64,000 bases of DNA from Agromyces cerinus (GCF_016907835.1 NZ_JAFBCT010000001.1:3782001-3846000), one strand, 5' to 3'. Numbered from the stretch's first letter, positions 51,517 to 60,471 are shown. A program made the numbers and translations. Notes: generated by a model from the sequence alone, not told the origin.

Positions 51517-51876
51517 GTGACCGACCCCGTGAACACCCCCGAACCCGAGAGCACCCCGCAGGGCGCCGAAGCATCCGTGCCGCTCGAGACCGAGGTCGAG
51601 CGCGACACGGTGACCGTGCGCCGTGCCCCGCGCTACTCGCGGTTCATGACCCTGGGCGCCCTCGTCGGCGCCGTGGTGGCGCTCATCCTCACCGTGAGCT
51701 TCCCCGCCAACGACGAGTTCGACCTGGGCCAGGTGTTCGGGTTCCTGCTGCTCGCGTGCGCGGCGATCGGTCTCGCGCTGGGCGCGCTCGTGGCGCTCAT
51801 CATCGATCGCGCCACCGCGCGTCGCGCCAAGGCGGTCACCGCCGTGCACGAGACGATCCACCCCGTCGACGAGTAG
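51517..51876 (+). CDS. Small two-helix membrane protein
   Basis: 119 residues from GTG 51517. GACAAT (51505-51510) precedes it by 6 nt, and GGAGG in that spacer could instead act as an SD. A polar Glu/Pro-rich 40-residue N-terminus is followed by helices FMTLGALVGAVVALILTVSF and GFLLLACAAIGLALGALVALII, then a basic tail. I recognise no named family, though similar proteins lie near purF in related genomes as I recall. Unknown function. Confidence 0.75.
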   Translation: MTDPVNTPEPESTPQGAEASVPLETEVERDTVTVRRAPRYSRFMTLGALVGAVVALILTVSFPANDEFDLGQVFGFLLLACAAIGLALGALVALIIDRATARRAKAVTAVHETIHPVDE

Positions 51877-51894
51877 ACCGCGCCGGGCCGCGGC

Positions 51895-51963
51895 TTCCGA
51901 CGACGGTTTGCGTCGCGGAGGCCTGCTGCGCGCCGTCCTCTGCGCCGCGAACCGTCGTCGGAA
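51895..51963. repeat. 69-nt imperfect palindrome between convergent genes
   Basis: TTCCGACGACGGTT and AACCGTCGTCGGAA pair perfectly at the ends, and the next 17 bases inward pair with three mismatches. It lies between the small membrane protein gene and purF and probably ends both transcripts. Confidence 0.7.
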
Positions 51964-52019
51964 CGACATGCATGAGGGTCGAGCGAGCGCCCTGGACGCA
52001 GATCGAACGGGCGTGCGCG

Positions 52020-53477
52020 CTAGCTGAGCTGCGTGCGCTCCACCCAGCCGAGGTACTCCTCGGTGACGGTGCCGGTGACGTACTCGCCGGTGAAGCACGA
52101 CAGGTCGAGCTGCTCGATCGAGGTGCCCTCGGTGATCGCGGCCTGGAGGTCGGCGACCTCCTGGTAGATCATGTGGTCGGCGCTCAGCTCGGACGCGATC
52201 TCGGGGATCTTGCGGCCGTAGGCGATGAGCTCCTGCCGGCTCGGCATGTTGATGCCGTACACGTGCGGGAATCGCACCGGCGGGGCTGCCGAGGTGAACG
52301 TCACCTTGTTGGCACCTGCGGCCCGTGCCATCTCGACGATCTCCTTCGAGGTCGTGCCGCGCACGATCGAGTCGTCGACGATGAGGATGTTCTTGCCCTT
52401 GAACTCCGTGCCCATGGCGTTGAGCTTCTGCCGCACCGAGCGCTTGCGCTCCGCCTGGCCGGGCATGATGAACGTGCGGCCGACGTAGCGGTTCTTGTAG
52501 AAGCCCTCGCGGTACTCGATGCCGAGCTTCTGCGCGACCTGCATCGCGGCGGGGCGCGACGAGTCGGGGATGGGCATGACGACGTCGATGTCGCCCTTGT
52601 CCATGTGGGTCTCGATGGTCGTCGCGAGCCGGTCGCCCATGCGCAGGCGCGCCTCGTAGACCGAGATGCCGTTCATGATCGAGTCGGGGCGGGCGAGGTA
52701 GACGTACTCGAACGAGCACGGCACGAGCACCGGGTTCTTCGCGCACTGGCGCGAGATCATCTGGCCGTCGAGGCCGATGAAGATGGCCTCGCCGGGGTGC
52801 ACGTCGCGCACGATCTCGTAACCGCCCGATTCGAGCACGAGCGACTCGGATGCCACGATCCACTCGTCGCGGCCGTTCTCGGCCGTGCGCCGGCCGAGGA
52901 TGAGCGGGCGGATGCCGAAGGGGTCGCGGAACGCGAGGAGGCCGTAGCCGGCGATCAGCGCGATGACGGCGTAGGAGCCCTCGACGCGCTCGTGCACCTG
53001 CTCGACCGCGGTGAAGACCTGGTCGGGGTCGAGGTCGAGTCCGGTGATCTGGCCCTGCAGCTCGGTGGCGAGGACGTTCAGCAGCATCTCGGTGTCGCTC
53101 GTCGAGTTCACGTGACGGCGGTCGATGCGGAAGAGGTCTTCCGACAGCTCGCGCGTGTTCGTGAGGTTGCCGTTGTGCACGAGGGTGATGCCGTACGGCG
53201 CGTTCACGTAGAACGGCTGGGCCTCCTCTTCGCGCTCGGCGGCGCCCTTCGTCGCGTACCGCACGTGACCCAGGCCCATGTTGCCGATGAGCGAGCGCAT
53301 GTCGCGGGTGCGGAACGCCTCGCGCACCTGCCCGCGCGCCTTCGTCATGTGGAAGATGGGGCCGTCGGCCGTCGCGATGCCGGTGGAGTCCTGGCCGCGG
53401 TGCTGCAGCAGCAGCAGGCTGTCGTAGATCTGCTGGTTGGCCGGTTCAGTGGAGACGATTCCGACGATGCCGCACAT
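52020..53477 (-). CDS. purF: Amidophosphoribosyltransferase
   Basis: 485 residues. It commits PRPP to purine synthesis. The glutaminase nucleophile is Cys2 (MCGIVGIV, no propeptide), LLLLQHRGQDSTGIA and LGHVRYATKG are the Ntn domain, and the PRPP motif is ILIVDDSIVRGTTSKEIVEM. SD GAGGAG lies about 10 nt before ATG 53477. It is transcribed alone, opposite to the small genes to its left and diverging from no purine gene directly. Confidence 0.97.
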   Translation of the reverse strand: MCGIVGIVSTEPANQQIYDSLLLLQHRGQDSTGIATADGPIFHMTKARGQVREAFRTRDMRSLIGNMGLGHVRYATKGAAEREEEAQPFYVNAPYGITLVHNGNLTNTRELSEDLFRIDRRHVNSTSDTEMLLNVLATELQGQITGLDLDPDQVFTAVEQVHERVEGSYAVIALIAGYGLLAFRDPFGIRPLILGRRTAENGRDEWIVASESLVLESGGYEIVRDVHPGEAIFIGLDGQMISRQCAKNPVLVPCSFEYVYLARPDSIMNGISVYEARLRMGDRLATTIETHMDKGDIDVVMPIPDSSRPAAMQVAQKLGIEYREGFYKNRYVGRTFIMPGQAERKRSVRQKLNAMGTEFKGKNILIVDDSIVRGTTSKEIVEMARAAGANKVTFTSAAPPVRFPHVYGINMPSRQELIAYGRKIPEIASELSADHMIYQEVADLQAAITEGTSIEQLDLSCFTGEYVTGTVTEEYLGWVERTQLS

Positions 53478-53601
53478 GCGAGCGATGGCTCCTCGAAGGT
53501 GGGGGAAGTGTCCGAGCAGGACGACTCAATCCTCGCATACGCGCGCGTGTGAGCCGGCTGAGCGAACGCTGCTGCTCAGCTGAGCAGATGCGAGCGCAGA
53601 T

Positions 53602-54033
53602 TCAGTATTCCGAGGGCTTGGCGAGCACGGCCATCGTGCAGCGCGAGATGCACACGAGCTTGCCCGCGGCATCCGTGATCCTGATGTCCCAGACCTGCGT
53701 CGTGCGGCCGCGGGTGAGCGGCGTCGCCTCGCCGTAGACCCAGCCCTCGGCGACCGGTCGCACGTGGTTCGCGTTGATCTCCATGCCCACGCAGTAGAAC
53801 TTCGACGCGTCGACCGTGAGCGTCGCGCCCCAGCTCGCGAGCGTCTCGGCGAGGGCGACGGATGCTCCGCCGTGCAGCACCCCGCCGGGCTGGCGCGTGC
53901 GGTGGTCGACCGGCATGCGCCCCTTGAGCGAGTGCTCGGTTGCCTCGGTGATCTCGATGCCGATGGCGCGGATCATGGTGTCGTCGCGGGCGTTCGCCCA
54001 CTCCAGTGAGGGCTCGCCGAACCAGATGCTCAT
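53602..54033 (-). CDS. PaaI/MenI-type hotdog thioesterase
   Basis: 143 residues from ATG 54033; CAGACT on the minus strand (54046-54041) ends 7 nt before it. MPVDHRTRQPGGVLHGGASVALAETLAS is the hotdog PaaI/4HBT motif with the HGG loop and catalytic Glu, and GMEINANHVRPVAEGWVYGE follows. It hydrolyses an acyl-CoA; 1,4-dihydroxy-2-naphthoyl-CoA (menaquinone synthesis) or phenylacetyl-CoA are the usual family substrates, and the sequence does not decide. Confidence 0.87.
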   Translation of the reverse strand: MSIWFGEPSLEWANARDDTMIRAIGIEITEATEHSLKGRMPVDHRTRQPGGVLHGGASVALAETLASWGATLTVDASKFYCVGMEINANHVRPVAEGWVYGEATPLTRGRTTQVWDIRITDAAGKLVCISRCTMAVLAKPSEY

Positions 54034-54064
54034 GCCGTCGAGTCTGGCACGGCCGCCGCGGGGC

Positions 54065-54676
54065 TCACGCGAGCTCGGCGATGATCGGATGCATGGCGTC
54101 GTCGAACGCCGAGGCATCCGACCGCAGCGAGTCCGTGACGGCGACGGTCATGTCGCCGATCCACCAGACGCCCGGCTCGGCGAGCGGCACGACCTCGACG
54201 TTGAGCTCGAACGAGTGGGCCCGGCGGCCGACCTCGCGTTCGTGTTCGGCGATCGTGCCGGCGTAGGCGCGATAGGAGTCGCCGCGACGGGCGGCGGAGG
54301 CGTTGCGGTAGCCGTCGTGCGCCCATTCGGCCCATGCGCGCGCGGCCTCGGCGTGCGGCACGATCGCGGCGGCGAGCACCTCGGCGCCCGAGGCGGGCAG
54401 CGCGACCTCGGTCTCGTACGCGTCGACGAGTTCGAGCGGCACGGCGGACGGATGCGTCTCGGGTTCGACGGTCATCGCCCACCAGGCCCGCCACTGCTGC
54501 TCGAGCTGGTCGTGCTGATCGATCTCGAGACGATCGCCGACGGCGCCGACATCGCGCAGCCGCGGGAGTTCGACGGGGGAGGCGATGGCCAGCGCCTCGC
54601 GCAGATAGAGGGCGAGGAGTACCGGGCGACTCGCGTTCTCACGGATCACCCACGATGGCGTGCCCCCCGGCTGCAT
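54065..54676 (-). CDS. Uncharacterised actinobacterial protein (203 aa)
   Basis: 203 residues from ATG 54676, 6 nt after TAAAAT, the best leaderless -10 in the window. Features: LLALYLREALAIASPVELPRLRD at the N-terminus, a Trp-rich stretch LEQQWRAWWAMTVE, several helices rich in Ala/Glu, and a beta-rich C-terminus FELNVEVVPLAEPGVWWIGDMTVAVTDSLR. No signal peptide, membrane segment or catalytic motif is visible. I do not recognise the family. It is divergent from purM. Confidence 0.75.
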   Translation of the reverse strand: MQPGGTPSWVIRENASRPVLLALYLREALAIASPVELPRLRDVGAVGDRLEIDQHDQLEQQWRAWWAMTVEPETHPSAVPLELVDAYETEVALPASGAEVLAAAIVPHAEAARAWAEWAHDGYRNASAARRGDSYRAYAGTIAEHEREVGRRAHSFELNVEVVPLAEPGVWWIGDMTVAVTDSLRSDASAFDDAMHPIIAELA

Positions 54677-54682
54677 GGCTGT

Positions 54683-54688
54683 ATTTTA
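54683..54688 (-). promoter_or_regulatory. -10 box TAAAAT of the 203-aa gene
   Basis: TAAAAT on the minus strand, 6 nt before the ATG, in an AT-rich spot of an otherwise GC-rich region. Confidence 0.6.
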
Positions 54689-54744
54689 GTCCGCGTTTCG
54701 CCCTGCGGCACGGATCGGCACGCGGGGCGCACGTGCGGCGCGGG

Positions 54745-54750
54745 TACGCT
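54745..54750 (+). promoter_or_regulatory. -10 box of purM
   Basis: TACGCT ends 6 nt before GTG 54757; the same hexamer and spacing occur before the Fur gene. Confidence 0.6.
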
Positions 54751-54756
54751 GGACGG

Positions 54757-55860
54757 GTGACCTCGAACTCGTCCTATGCCGCTGCCGGAGTCGACACGCA
54801 GGCGGGTGACCTCGCCGTCGAACTCATGAAGGCGTCGGTCTCCGCCACGCACGGGCCGAACGTGCTCGGCGGGGTCGGCGGATTCGCCGGGCTCTTCGAC
54901 CTCTCGTTCGCCAAGGACTACACGCGTCCGCTGCTCGCGACCTCGACCGACGGTGTCGGCACGAAGATCGCCATCGCGCAGGCGCTCGACAAGCACGACA
55001 CGATCGGCCAGGACCTCGTGGGCATGGTCGTCGACGACATCGTCGTGGTGGGCGCGAGGCCGCTCTTCATGACCGACTACATCGCCTGCGGCAAGGTCGT
55101 GCCCGAGCGCATCGCCTCGATCGTCACGGGCATCGCCAAGGCCTGCGCCGAGACCGGCACCGCCCTCGTCGGTGGCGAGACCGCAGAGCACCCGGGCCTC
55201 ATGGGCGCCGACGACTATGACGTCGCGGGCGCCGCGACGGGCATCGTCGAGGCCGACCGGCTGCTCGGCGCCGAGCGGGTCGAGTCGGGCGACGCCGTCA
55301 TCGCGATCGCCTCGAGCGGCCTGCACTCCAACGGCTTCTCGCTCGTACGCCACGTGCTGACGAGCGCCGGCATCGGGTACACGGATGCCTCGGCGGAACT
55401 GGGCACGACCTGGGGCGAGGCCCTGCTCGAACCCACGCGCCTCTACACGGGCCCGCTCGTCGAGCTGCTCGCCGGCCCGCACGGCGACGCCGTGCACTCG
55501 CTCTCGCACGTCACCGGCGGCGGCATCGCCGCGAACCTCGCCCGCGTGCTGCCGCTCGGCTCGTGGGTCGAGCTCGACCGCACGACCTGGTCGCCCGCTC
55601 CCGTCTTCCGCGTGCTGAACGACCTCGCCGGCACCACGCTCGAGTCCACCGAAGGCACCTGGAACCTCGGCATCGGCTTCTTCGCCGTCGTGCGAGCGGA
55701 TGCCGCGGCATCCGTCATCTCGGCGCTCGGCACCCTCGGCCTGCCGTCGTGGCAGGCGGGCACCGTGACGATCGGCGACCGCGATTTCACGGGCTTCGAG
55801 CAGGGCGCCAAGGGCGTCGACGGCGGCGCGGTGCGACTCGTCGGCTCCTACGCGAGCTGA
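54757..55860 (+). CDS. purM: Phosphoribosylformylglycinamidine cyclo-ligase
   Basis: 367 residues from GTG 54757. It cyclises FGAM to AIR. SYAAAGVDTQAGDLAVELMK, LLATSTDGVGTKIAIA, MVVDDIVVVGARPLFMTDYI, LVGGETAEHPGLM, IASSGLHSNGFSLVRHVL and LSHVTGGGIAANLARVLP are diagnostic. It is followed 10 nt later by an LLM-type oxidoreductase and contains one exact copy of the 18-bp palindrome. Confidence 0.97.
   Translation: MTSNSSYAAAGVDTQAGDLAVELMKASVSATHGPNVLGGVGGFAGLFDLSFAKDYTRPLLATSTDGVGTKIAIAQALDKHDTIGQDLVGMVVDDIVVVGARPLFMTDYIACGKVVPERIASIVTGIAKACAETGTALVGGETAEHPGLMGADDYDVAGAATGIVEADRLLGAERVESGDAVIAIASSGLHSNGFSLVRHVLTSAGIGYTDASAELGTTWGEALLEPTRLYTGPLVELLAGPHGDAVHSLSHVTGGGIAANLARVLPLGSWVELDRTTWSPAPVFRVLNDLAGTTLESTEGTWNLGIGFFAVVRADAAASVISALGTLGLPSWQAGTVTIGDRDFTGFEQGAKGVDGGAVRLVGSYAS
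55697..55714. repeat. 18-bp palindrome CGGATGCCGCGGCATCCG, copy 3 (inside purM)
   Basis: Identical to 17921-17938 and 46676-46693. In frame it encodes the ADAAASV part of VVRADAAASVISAL, using GAT and GCA, codons otherwise rare beside GAC, GCC and GCG here. Confidence 0.85.
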
Positions 55861-55870
55861 TCGGCCGCCC

Positions 55871-56632
55871 GTGCGCACGCCGATCTCGATCGGACTCATC
55901 GGCACCACCGATGCATCGACCGTTGCGGCGCTCGCGCCGCGCATCGAGCGGCTCGGGTTCCACGCGCTGTGGCTCAACGACGTGCCCGGCGGCGACTCGC
56001 TCGCGGGCCTTCGCGTCGCCGCAGCGTCGACCGAGCGCCTCGGGCTCGCGACCGGCGTGATCCCGCTCGACCGCCGCCCGGTCGAATCGCTCGACCTCGC
56101 CGGGCTTCCCGAGCGGCGCACGAGCCTCGGCGTCGGCTCCGGTCGCGCCGCGCACCCGTTGGCGCTCGTCGAGCAGGGGGTCGCGCGCCTCCGCGAACGC
56201 AGCGACGCCGAGATCGTGGTCGGCGCCCTCGGGCCCCGCATGCGCCGACTCGCCGCCGAGCAGGCCGATGGCGCGCTGCTCAACTGGCTGACCCCGCACG
56301 CTGCGGCGGCCACGACCGCCGAACTGCACGAGGCGGGCGGCGCGCGCCGCGTGCGGTCGGTGCTTTACGTGCGCACCATCGCCGAGGCCGATGCCCGCGC
56401 GGAGCTCGAGGCCGAGGCCGAGCGGTACGAGCACGTGCCGGCGTACGCCGCGAACTTCGCCCGCCTCGGCATCCGCGCGATCGACGCGACGATCGACGGC
56501 GCGCGAGATCTCGCCGGATACGACTCCGCGGTCGACGAGATCGTCCTGCGCGCGATCACGCCGAGCGGGTCGCTCGCCGAACTCGAACGGTTCGTCGAGA
56601 CGACCGCCGCATGGGTCGAGCGCAGCGCGTAG
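55871..56632 (+). CDS. Luciferase-like (LLM class) flavin-dependent oxidoreductase
   Basis: 253 residues, somewhat short for the family. ISIGLIGTTDASTVAALAPR, LGFHALWLND and LGLATGVIPLDRRPVE match the TIM-barrel LLM core; GVGSGRAAHPLALVEQGV and VVGALGPRMRRLAAEQADGALLNWL complete it. It may use FMN or F420. The start is GTG 55871, 10 nt after purM, so it is probably co-transcribed with purM. Substrate unknown. Confidence 0.85.
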   Translation: MRTPISIGLIGTTDASTVAALAPRIERLGFHALWLNDVPGGDSLAGLRVAAASTERLGLATGVIPLDRRPVESLDLAGLPERRTSLGVGSGRAAHPLALVEQGVARLRERSDAEIVVGALGPRMRRLAAEQADGALLNWLTPHAAAATTAELHEAGGARRVRSVLYVRTIAEADARAELEAEAERYEHVPAYAANFARLGIRAIDATIDGARDLAGYDSAVDEIVLRAITPSGSLAELERFVETTAAWVERSA

Positions 56633-56656
56633 CGCTTCACCTCGCCGCATCGAACA

Positions 56657-56676
56657 GCGGATGCCGCAGCATCCGC
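56657..56676. terminator. Hairpin GCGGATGC-CGCA-GCATCCGC
   Basis: A perfect 8-bp stem with a 4-nt loop, 24 nt after the LLM stop; another inverted pair of the window-wide octamer. Confidence 0.6.
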
Positions 56677-56762
56677 CGATCGGTCACCGCTGCGCCGGGC
56701 CTCGAGGGTCGGAGGTCTCGCGGTGATGCGAGGTCGTTGCGAGCTGGGAGAGGAACACGCGC

Positions 56763-56969
56763 CTATGCGCGCTGTTCGTCTTCCGCGACGTAGGTGTCGT
56801 CATCGTCAGCGGAATACTCCGCCCACTTCGACGCCTCTTCGCTGTACTCGTCATGCGGCGAGCTCGTGGTGAGCTCGCGCTCAAGCGCGTTGTAGTCGGT
56901 GTTCGGGCTGAAGTACTTCAACTCCCGAGCGACTTTGGTGTGCTTGGCTTTCTGACGGCCGCGCCCCAT
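56763..56969 (-). CDS. DUF3073 protein
   Basis: 68 residues, SD AAGGGGG before ATG 56969. MGRGRQKAKHTKVARELKYFSPNTDYNALERELT is the conserved DUF3073 start, followed by an acidic tail (SADDDDTYVAEDEQ). The family is small, cytosolic, nearly restricted to actinobacteria and often next to purM. Its function is not known. Confidence 0.92.
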   Translation of the reverse strand: MGRGRQKAKHTKVARELKYFSPNTDYNALERELTTSSPHDEYSEEASKWAEYSADDDDTYVAEDEQRA

Positions 56970-57168
56970 GCGTGACCCCCTTACGGCATCTGGCCGGGTG
57001 GGATTTGGTCTTCACCCGGCGCTCATCTGATAAATGAATTCGTCCAACCGCCAGTTTAGCACCGCCGCAGACACGGTTCGGCGTCCTGCACGGGCATGCC
57101 CGAGGTCGTATGGTGGGCATTCGGCTCGCGTGCTGCGAGCACACAGCAAGCCATGCTGAGATTGTCAG

Positions 57169-58347
57169 GTGATGACGAGCCCCGAACGCGTGAAGGTCGT
57201 GGTGATCGGCGCCGGACAGGCCGGCCTGTCGGTCGCCTTCTACCTGCGTCGGTTCGAGCTGGTCGCCGACCAGGACTTCGTCTTGCTCGACCGCGCACCC
57301 GGTCCCGGCGGGGCGTGGCAGCATCGCTGGTCGTCGCTCCGACTCGGCACCGCGCACAAGGTCAATGACCTGCCCGGCATGGCCGAGCTCGGCCTGAGCT
57401 TCGACACCGCCGACCGGAACCTGCCCGCGAAGGACGTCGTCGCCGACTACTACGACAAGTTCGAACAGCACTTCGACCTGCGCGTACGGCGTCCGATGAA
57501 CGTGCGACAGGTCGTGAACGCCGGGGTCGACCTGCAGGTGCGCTACGAAGACCTGACCCCGCAGCCGCTCGAGGAGCAGAAGGCCGCCCGCGGCCTCTTC
57601 GGGCGCCGCCGCAAGACCTTCGAGGAGCCCGCGGAGCCGACGGCGCCGCAGCACGAGATCAGCACCCAGTTCCTCGTGAACGCGACCGGCACCTGGGGCT
57701 CCCCGTTCGTGCCGTATTACCCGGGCATGACCGAGTTCGCCGGGCGCCACGTGCACACCTCCGACTTCACCGACGCCGAGGACTTCCGCGACAAGCACGT
57801 CGTCGTGGTCGGCGGGGGCACCTCGGCGATCGGCTTCATGCTCGAACTCGAAGAGGTCGCGGCCGGGCTCACGTGGGTCTCGCGTCGCCCGATCGACTGG
57901 CTCGACCGGCAGGAGCTCGACCTCGAAGGGGCATCCGCCGCCGTCGCCATGCAAGACGAAGCGGCCCGCTCGGGTCGGGCACTGCCCTCGATCGTCAGCG
58001 GCACCGGAGTGCCGAAGAGCCGCCGCATGGCCGCGGGCATCGAGCGCGGGCTGCTCGTGGCGCGCCCGATGTTCGATCGCATCGAGGCCGATCGCGTCGT
58101 CTGGGACGGCGAGAACTCGGGCATGGCCAGGGCCGACGTCATCATCTGGGCCACCGGGTTCCGCCCCGACCTGCGCCACCTCGCCCCGTTGAAGCTGCGC
58201 GAGAAGGCCGGCGGCATCACGGTGGGGCAGGGCGCGGCGTGGAGCGACCCGCGCATCTTCCTCGCGGGCTACGGACCCCAGGCCTCGACGATCGGGGCGA
58301 GCCGAGCCGGCCGCATGATCGCGCGCCAGATCATGGCGATGCTCTAG
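57169..58347 (+). CDS. Flavin-containing monooxygenase-like NAD(P)/FAD oxidoreductase
   Basis: 392 residues (start GTG 57169; ATG 57172 equally possible). Two dinucleotide folds are visible: VVVIGAGQAGLSVAFYLRRF for FAD and HVVVVGGGTSAIGFMLELEE for NADPH. GGAWQHRWSSLRLGTAH and WATGFRPDLRHL are FMO/CzcO-like motifs. The linker FGRRRKTFEEPAEPTAPQHE is unusual and charged. It stands alone; the substrate cannot be inferred. Confidence 0.87.
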   Translation: MMTSPERVKVVVIGAGQAGLSVAFYLRRFELVADQDFVLLDRAPGPGGAWQHRWSSLRLGTAHKVNDLPGMAELGLSFDTADRNLPAKDVVADYYDKFEQHFDLRVRRPMNVRQVVNAGVDLQVRYEDLTPQPLEEQKAARGLFGRRRKTFEEPAEPTAPQHEISTQFLVNATGTWGSPFVPYYPGMTEFAGRHVHTSDFTDAEDFRDKHVVVVGGGTSAIGFMLELEEVAAGLTWVSRRPIDWLDRQELDLEGASAAVAMQDEAARSGRALPSIVSGTGVPKSRRMAAGIERGLLVARPMFDRIEADRVVWDGENSGMARADVIIWATGFRPDLRHLAPLKLREKAGGITVGQGAAWSDPRIFLAGYGPQASTIGASRAGRMIARQIMAML

Positions 58348-58371
58348 CGGCCGTCGACGGCATCGGCGAGG

Positions 58372-59238
58372 TCAGCCGTCGAGTCTGTGGGCCTGCACCG
58401 CGTCGTAGGTGAGCCGCAACAGCTCGCCCGCTCGATCGATCTCGCCCTGCAGCAGGCGCACGACGACGAAGTCGACGATCGCCATCTGCGCCAGGCGGCT
58501 CGACATGGCACCTGTGCGGTACCGGGACTCGCGCGCGCTCGTCACGAGCAGCTGATCGGCGACCCCGGCGAGCGGGGAATCGGGGTAGTTCGTGATCGCC
58601 ACCGTCGTGGCACCGCGGCCGTGAGCGAGGGTGAGCATCTGGTGCGTCTCGAGGGTCTGGCCCGAATGCGAGATCCCGATCGCGATGCTGCCGGGCCCGG
58701 TCAGCGCGAACGAGGTCAGGGCGAGGTGCGCGTCCGTCCAGCAGAAGCTCGGCACGCCGATGCGGTGCAGCTTCAGTTGCAGGTCTTGGGCGGTGAGTCC
58801 GCTCGAGCCCGCGCCGAAGACGTCGATGCGGGGCGCCGTTCGGATCCCTGCGACCACGGCGTCGAGCGCCTCGAGATCGAGGCTGCGCGCGGTCTCCTCG
58901 ATCGCGCGCGCCTCCTGGTAGGCCACTTTCGTGACCACGTCGAGCGCGGAGTCGTTCGCATCGATCTCCGCGTCGTCGACACGGAACAGCTCGCGCGCCG
59001 CCTGTTCACGGCTGTTCGCGCCCGCGATCGCGATGCGGAACTCCTTGTAGCCCGCATATCCCACTGCTCGGCAGAAGCGGGCGACTGAAGCGGGGGATGT
59101 CCCGGCGAGCTCGGCGAGCCGGGTGATGGTCGACTCCACCACGACGGCGGGCCGGTCCAGCACGAGTTCCGCGATGTGGAACTCGGACTTCGAGAGCGAT
59201 GGCATCCGCTGTCGGAGGGCGACGAATACGTCGGTCAT
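58372..59238 (-). CDS. murR: RpiR/MurR-family regulator with SIS domain
   Basis: 288 residues, SD GGGAGG before ATG 59238. The N-terminal RpiR helix-turn-helix is STITRLAELAGTSPASVARFCRAVGYAGYKEFRIAI; the C-terminal sugar-phosphate-binding SIS domain has VFGAGSSGLTAQDL and IGISHSGQTLET. A minus-strand TAGTAT at 59341-59336 may be its promoter. It is clustered with an SxxK hydrolase and MurQ, as MurR is in Bacillus, so MurNAc-6-phosphate is the expected effector; the symbol is by context. Confidence 0.85.
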   Translation of the reverse strand: MTDVFVALRQRMPSLSKSEFHIAELVLDRPAVVVESTITRLAELAGTSPASVARFCRAVGYAGYKEFRIAIAGANSREQAARELFRVDDAEIDANDSALDVVTKVAYQEARAIEETARSLDLEALDAVVAGIRTAPRIDVFGAGSSGLTAQDLQLKLHRIGVPSFCWTDAHLALTSFALTGPGSIAIGISHSGQTLETHQMLTLAHGRGATTVAITNYPDSPLAGVADQLLVTSARESRYRTGAMSSRLAQMAIVDFVVVRLLQGEIDRAGELLRLTYDAVQAHRLDG

Positions 59239-59409
59239 CGGGGGCCTCCCAGTGCGGCCGCGATGTCGGCGGGCCGACGTCGTATCGGACGGAGTTCATT
59301 CGAGGCTCGTTGCGGAGGCACCCGGTTGGAGTCGAATACTATCGGGCGCGGTCGGAGCGCCCCGGTCGCAGCGACGGCGGGAGAACGTACGTCGACGGAC
59401 ATGATCGGC

Positions 59410-60471
59410 TCACCGTCTCGATGCCGCGGAGACGACGCGAGCCCGCACCTCGCGCACCTCGTTCGACGATCGTGCGGGATGCACGCGGTTCGCGAGCAGC
59501 ACGACCGAGCGTCGACCGCCCGGCTCGGCGGCGAAGGCGGTGCCGGTGAAACCCGTGTGCCCCGCGACCTGTGGGCCGAGTCCCCGCATCCAGTCCTCGT
59601 CGAGCCGCGGCCCGAGCGCCTGTCCGTAGCCTGGGTCGTCAGGGAGCTGGAGGGGGGTCGCGAGCGCGGCGGCGACATTGGCCGGAAGCACTCTGACGCC
59701 GTCGATCTCGCCGCCGGTGCGCAGCGCCTCGGCGAAGCGCAGCAGGTCGCGTCCGGTCGCGAAGAGGCCTGCGTTGCCGCTGACCCCGCCGAGTGCCGCG
59801 GCGGTCTCGTCGTGCACCTCGCCGTGCACGAGGCCGCGACCGGGTTGGAACTCGGTCGCGGCGATGGAGGCGCGCAGTTCCGGGGCGGGACGGAATCCCG
59901 TCGAATGCATGCCGAGCGGCTCGAGCACCTGTCGGTGCACCACGTCGTCCAGCGGCGCGCCCGCGAGTGACTCGGTGGCGAGCCCCGCCCAGATGTAGCC
60001 GACGCACGAGTAGCGATGCGAGATCCCGGCGGCCGTGTCGGGCCGTGCGCCCTCGCGGAAGCGCCGGGCATCCGGGTCCGGATCGCGGTCGAACCACTCG
60101 GCGGGGAGGCCGGCGGTGTGTCCCAGCAGGTGCGCCAGGGTCGTGGTCCGCCCGCGGCGGTCGCCGAACTCGGGCAGCAGCTCAGCCGCGGGCAGCGTCG
60201 CGTCGAGAGCCTGCGCGTGGAGTTCGCCGAGGAGCGCGGCGGCGACGATCGGCTTGGTGATCGAAGCGAGGTCGAAGCGCGTCGCCGCCGTGGCCGGCGC
60301 GGCGTCGACGGTCGCGGGGGCTCCCGGGGCATCCCACAGCCGGGTCGTGCCGGCGTGATGCTCGAGCACGACCTCGCCGTCGACGGCGACGAGCACCGTG
60401 GCGGCGGAGCCGAGCGCGGAGCCGATCGCCCGGTCGACGATCTCTTCGATGGGAGCACCCTCGGAACGCAT
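59410..60471 (-). CDS. Serine hydrolase, beta-lactamase/AmiE-like (SxxK)
   Basis: 353 residues from ATG 60471. The upstream AT-rich DNA has TATTTT 6 nt before the ATG and no SD. The nucleophile is SITK in RFDLASITKPIVAAALLGEL, the second motif YSCVGYIWAGL gives the Tyr, and GHTGFTGTAF the third element. There is no signal peptide, so it is cytosolic. Its place between murR and murQ matches the cytosolic AmiE-type amidase of the Bacillus MurNAc cluster, which would strip peptide from MurNAc-peptide; this is inference. Confidence 0.85.
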   Translation of the reverse strand: MRSEGAPIEEIVDRAIGSALGSAATVLVAVDGEVVLEHHAGTTRLWDAPGAPATVDAAPATAATRFDLASITKPIVAAALLGELHAQALDATLPAAELLPEFGDRRGRTTTLAHLLGHTAGLPAEWFDRDPDPDARRFREGARPDTAAGISHRYSCVGYIWAGLATESLAGAPLDDVVHRQVLEPLGMHSTGFRPAPELRASIAATEFQPGRGLVHGEVHDETAAALGGVSGNAGLFATGRDLLRFAEALRTGGEIDGVRVLPANVAAALATPLQLPDDPGYGQALGPRLDEDWMRGLGPQVAGHTGFTGTAFAAEPGGRRSVVLLANRVHPARSSNEVREVRARVVSAASRR

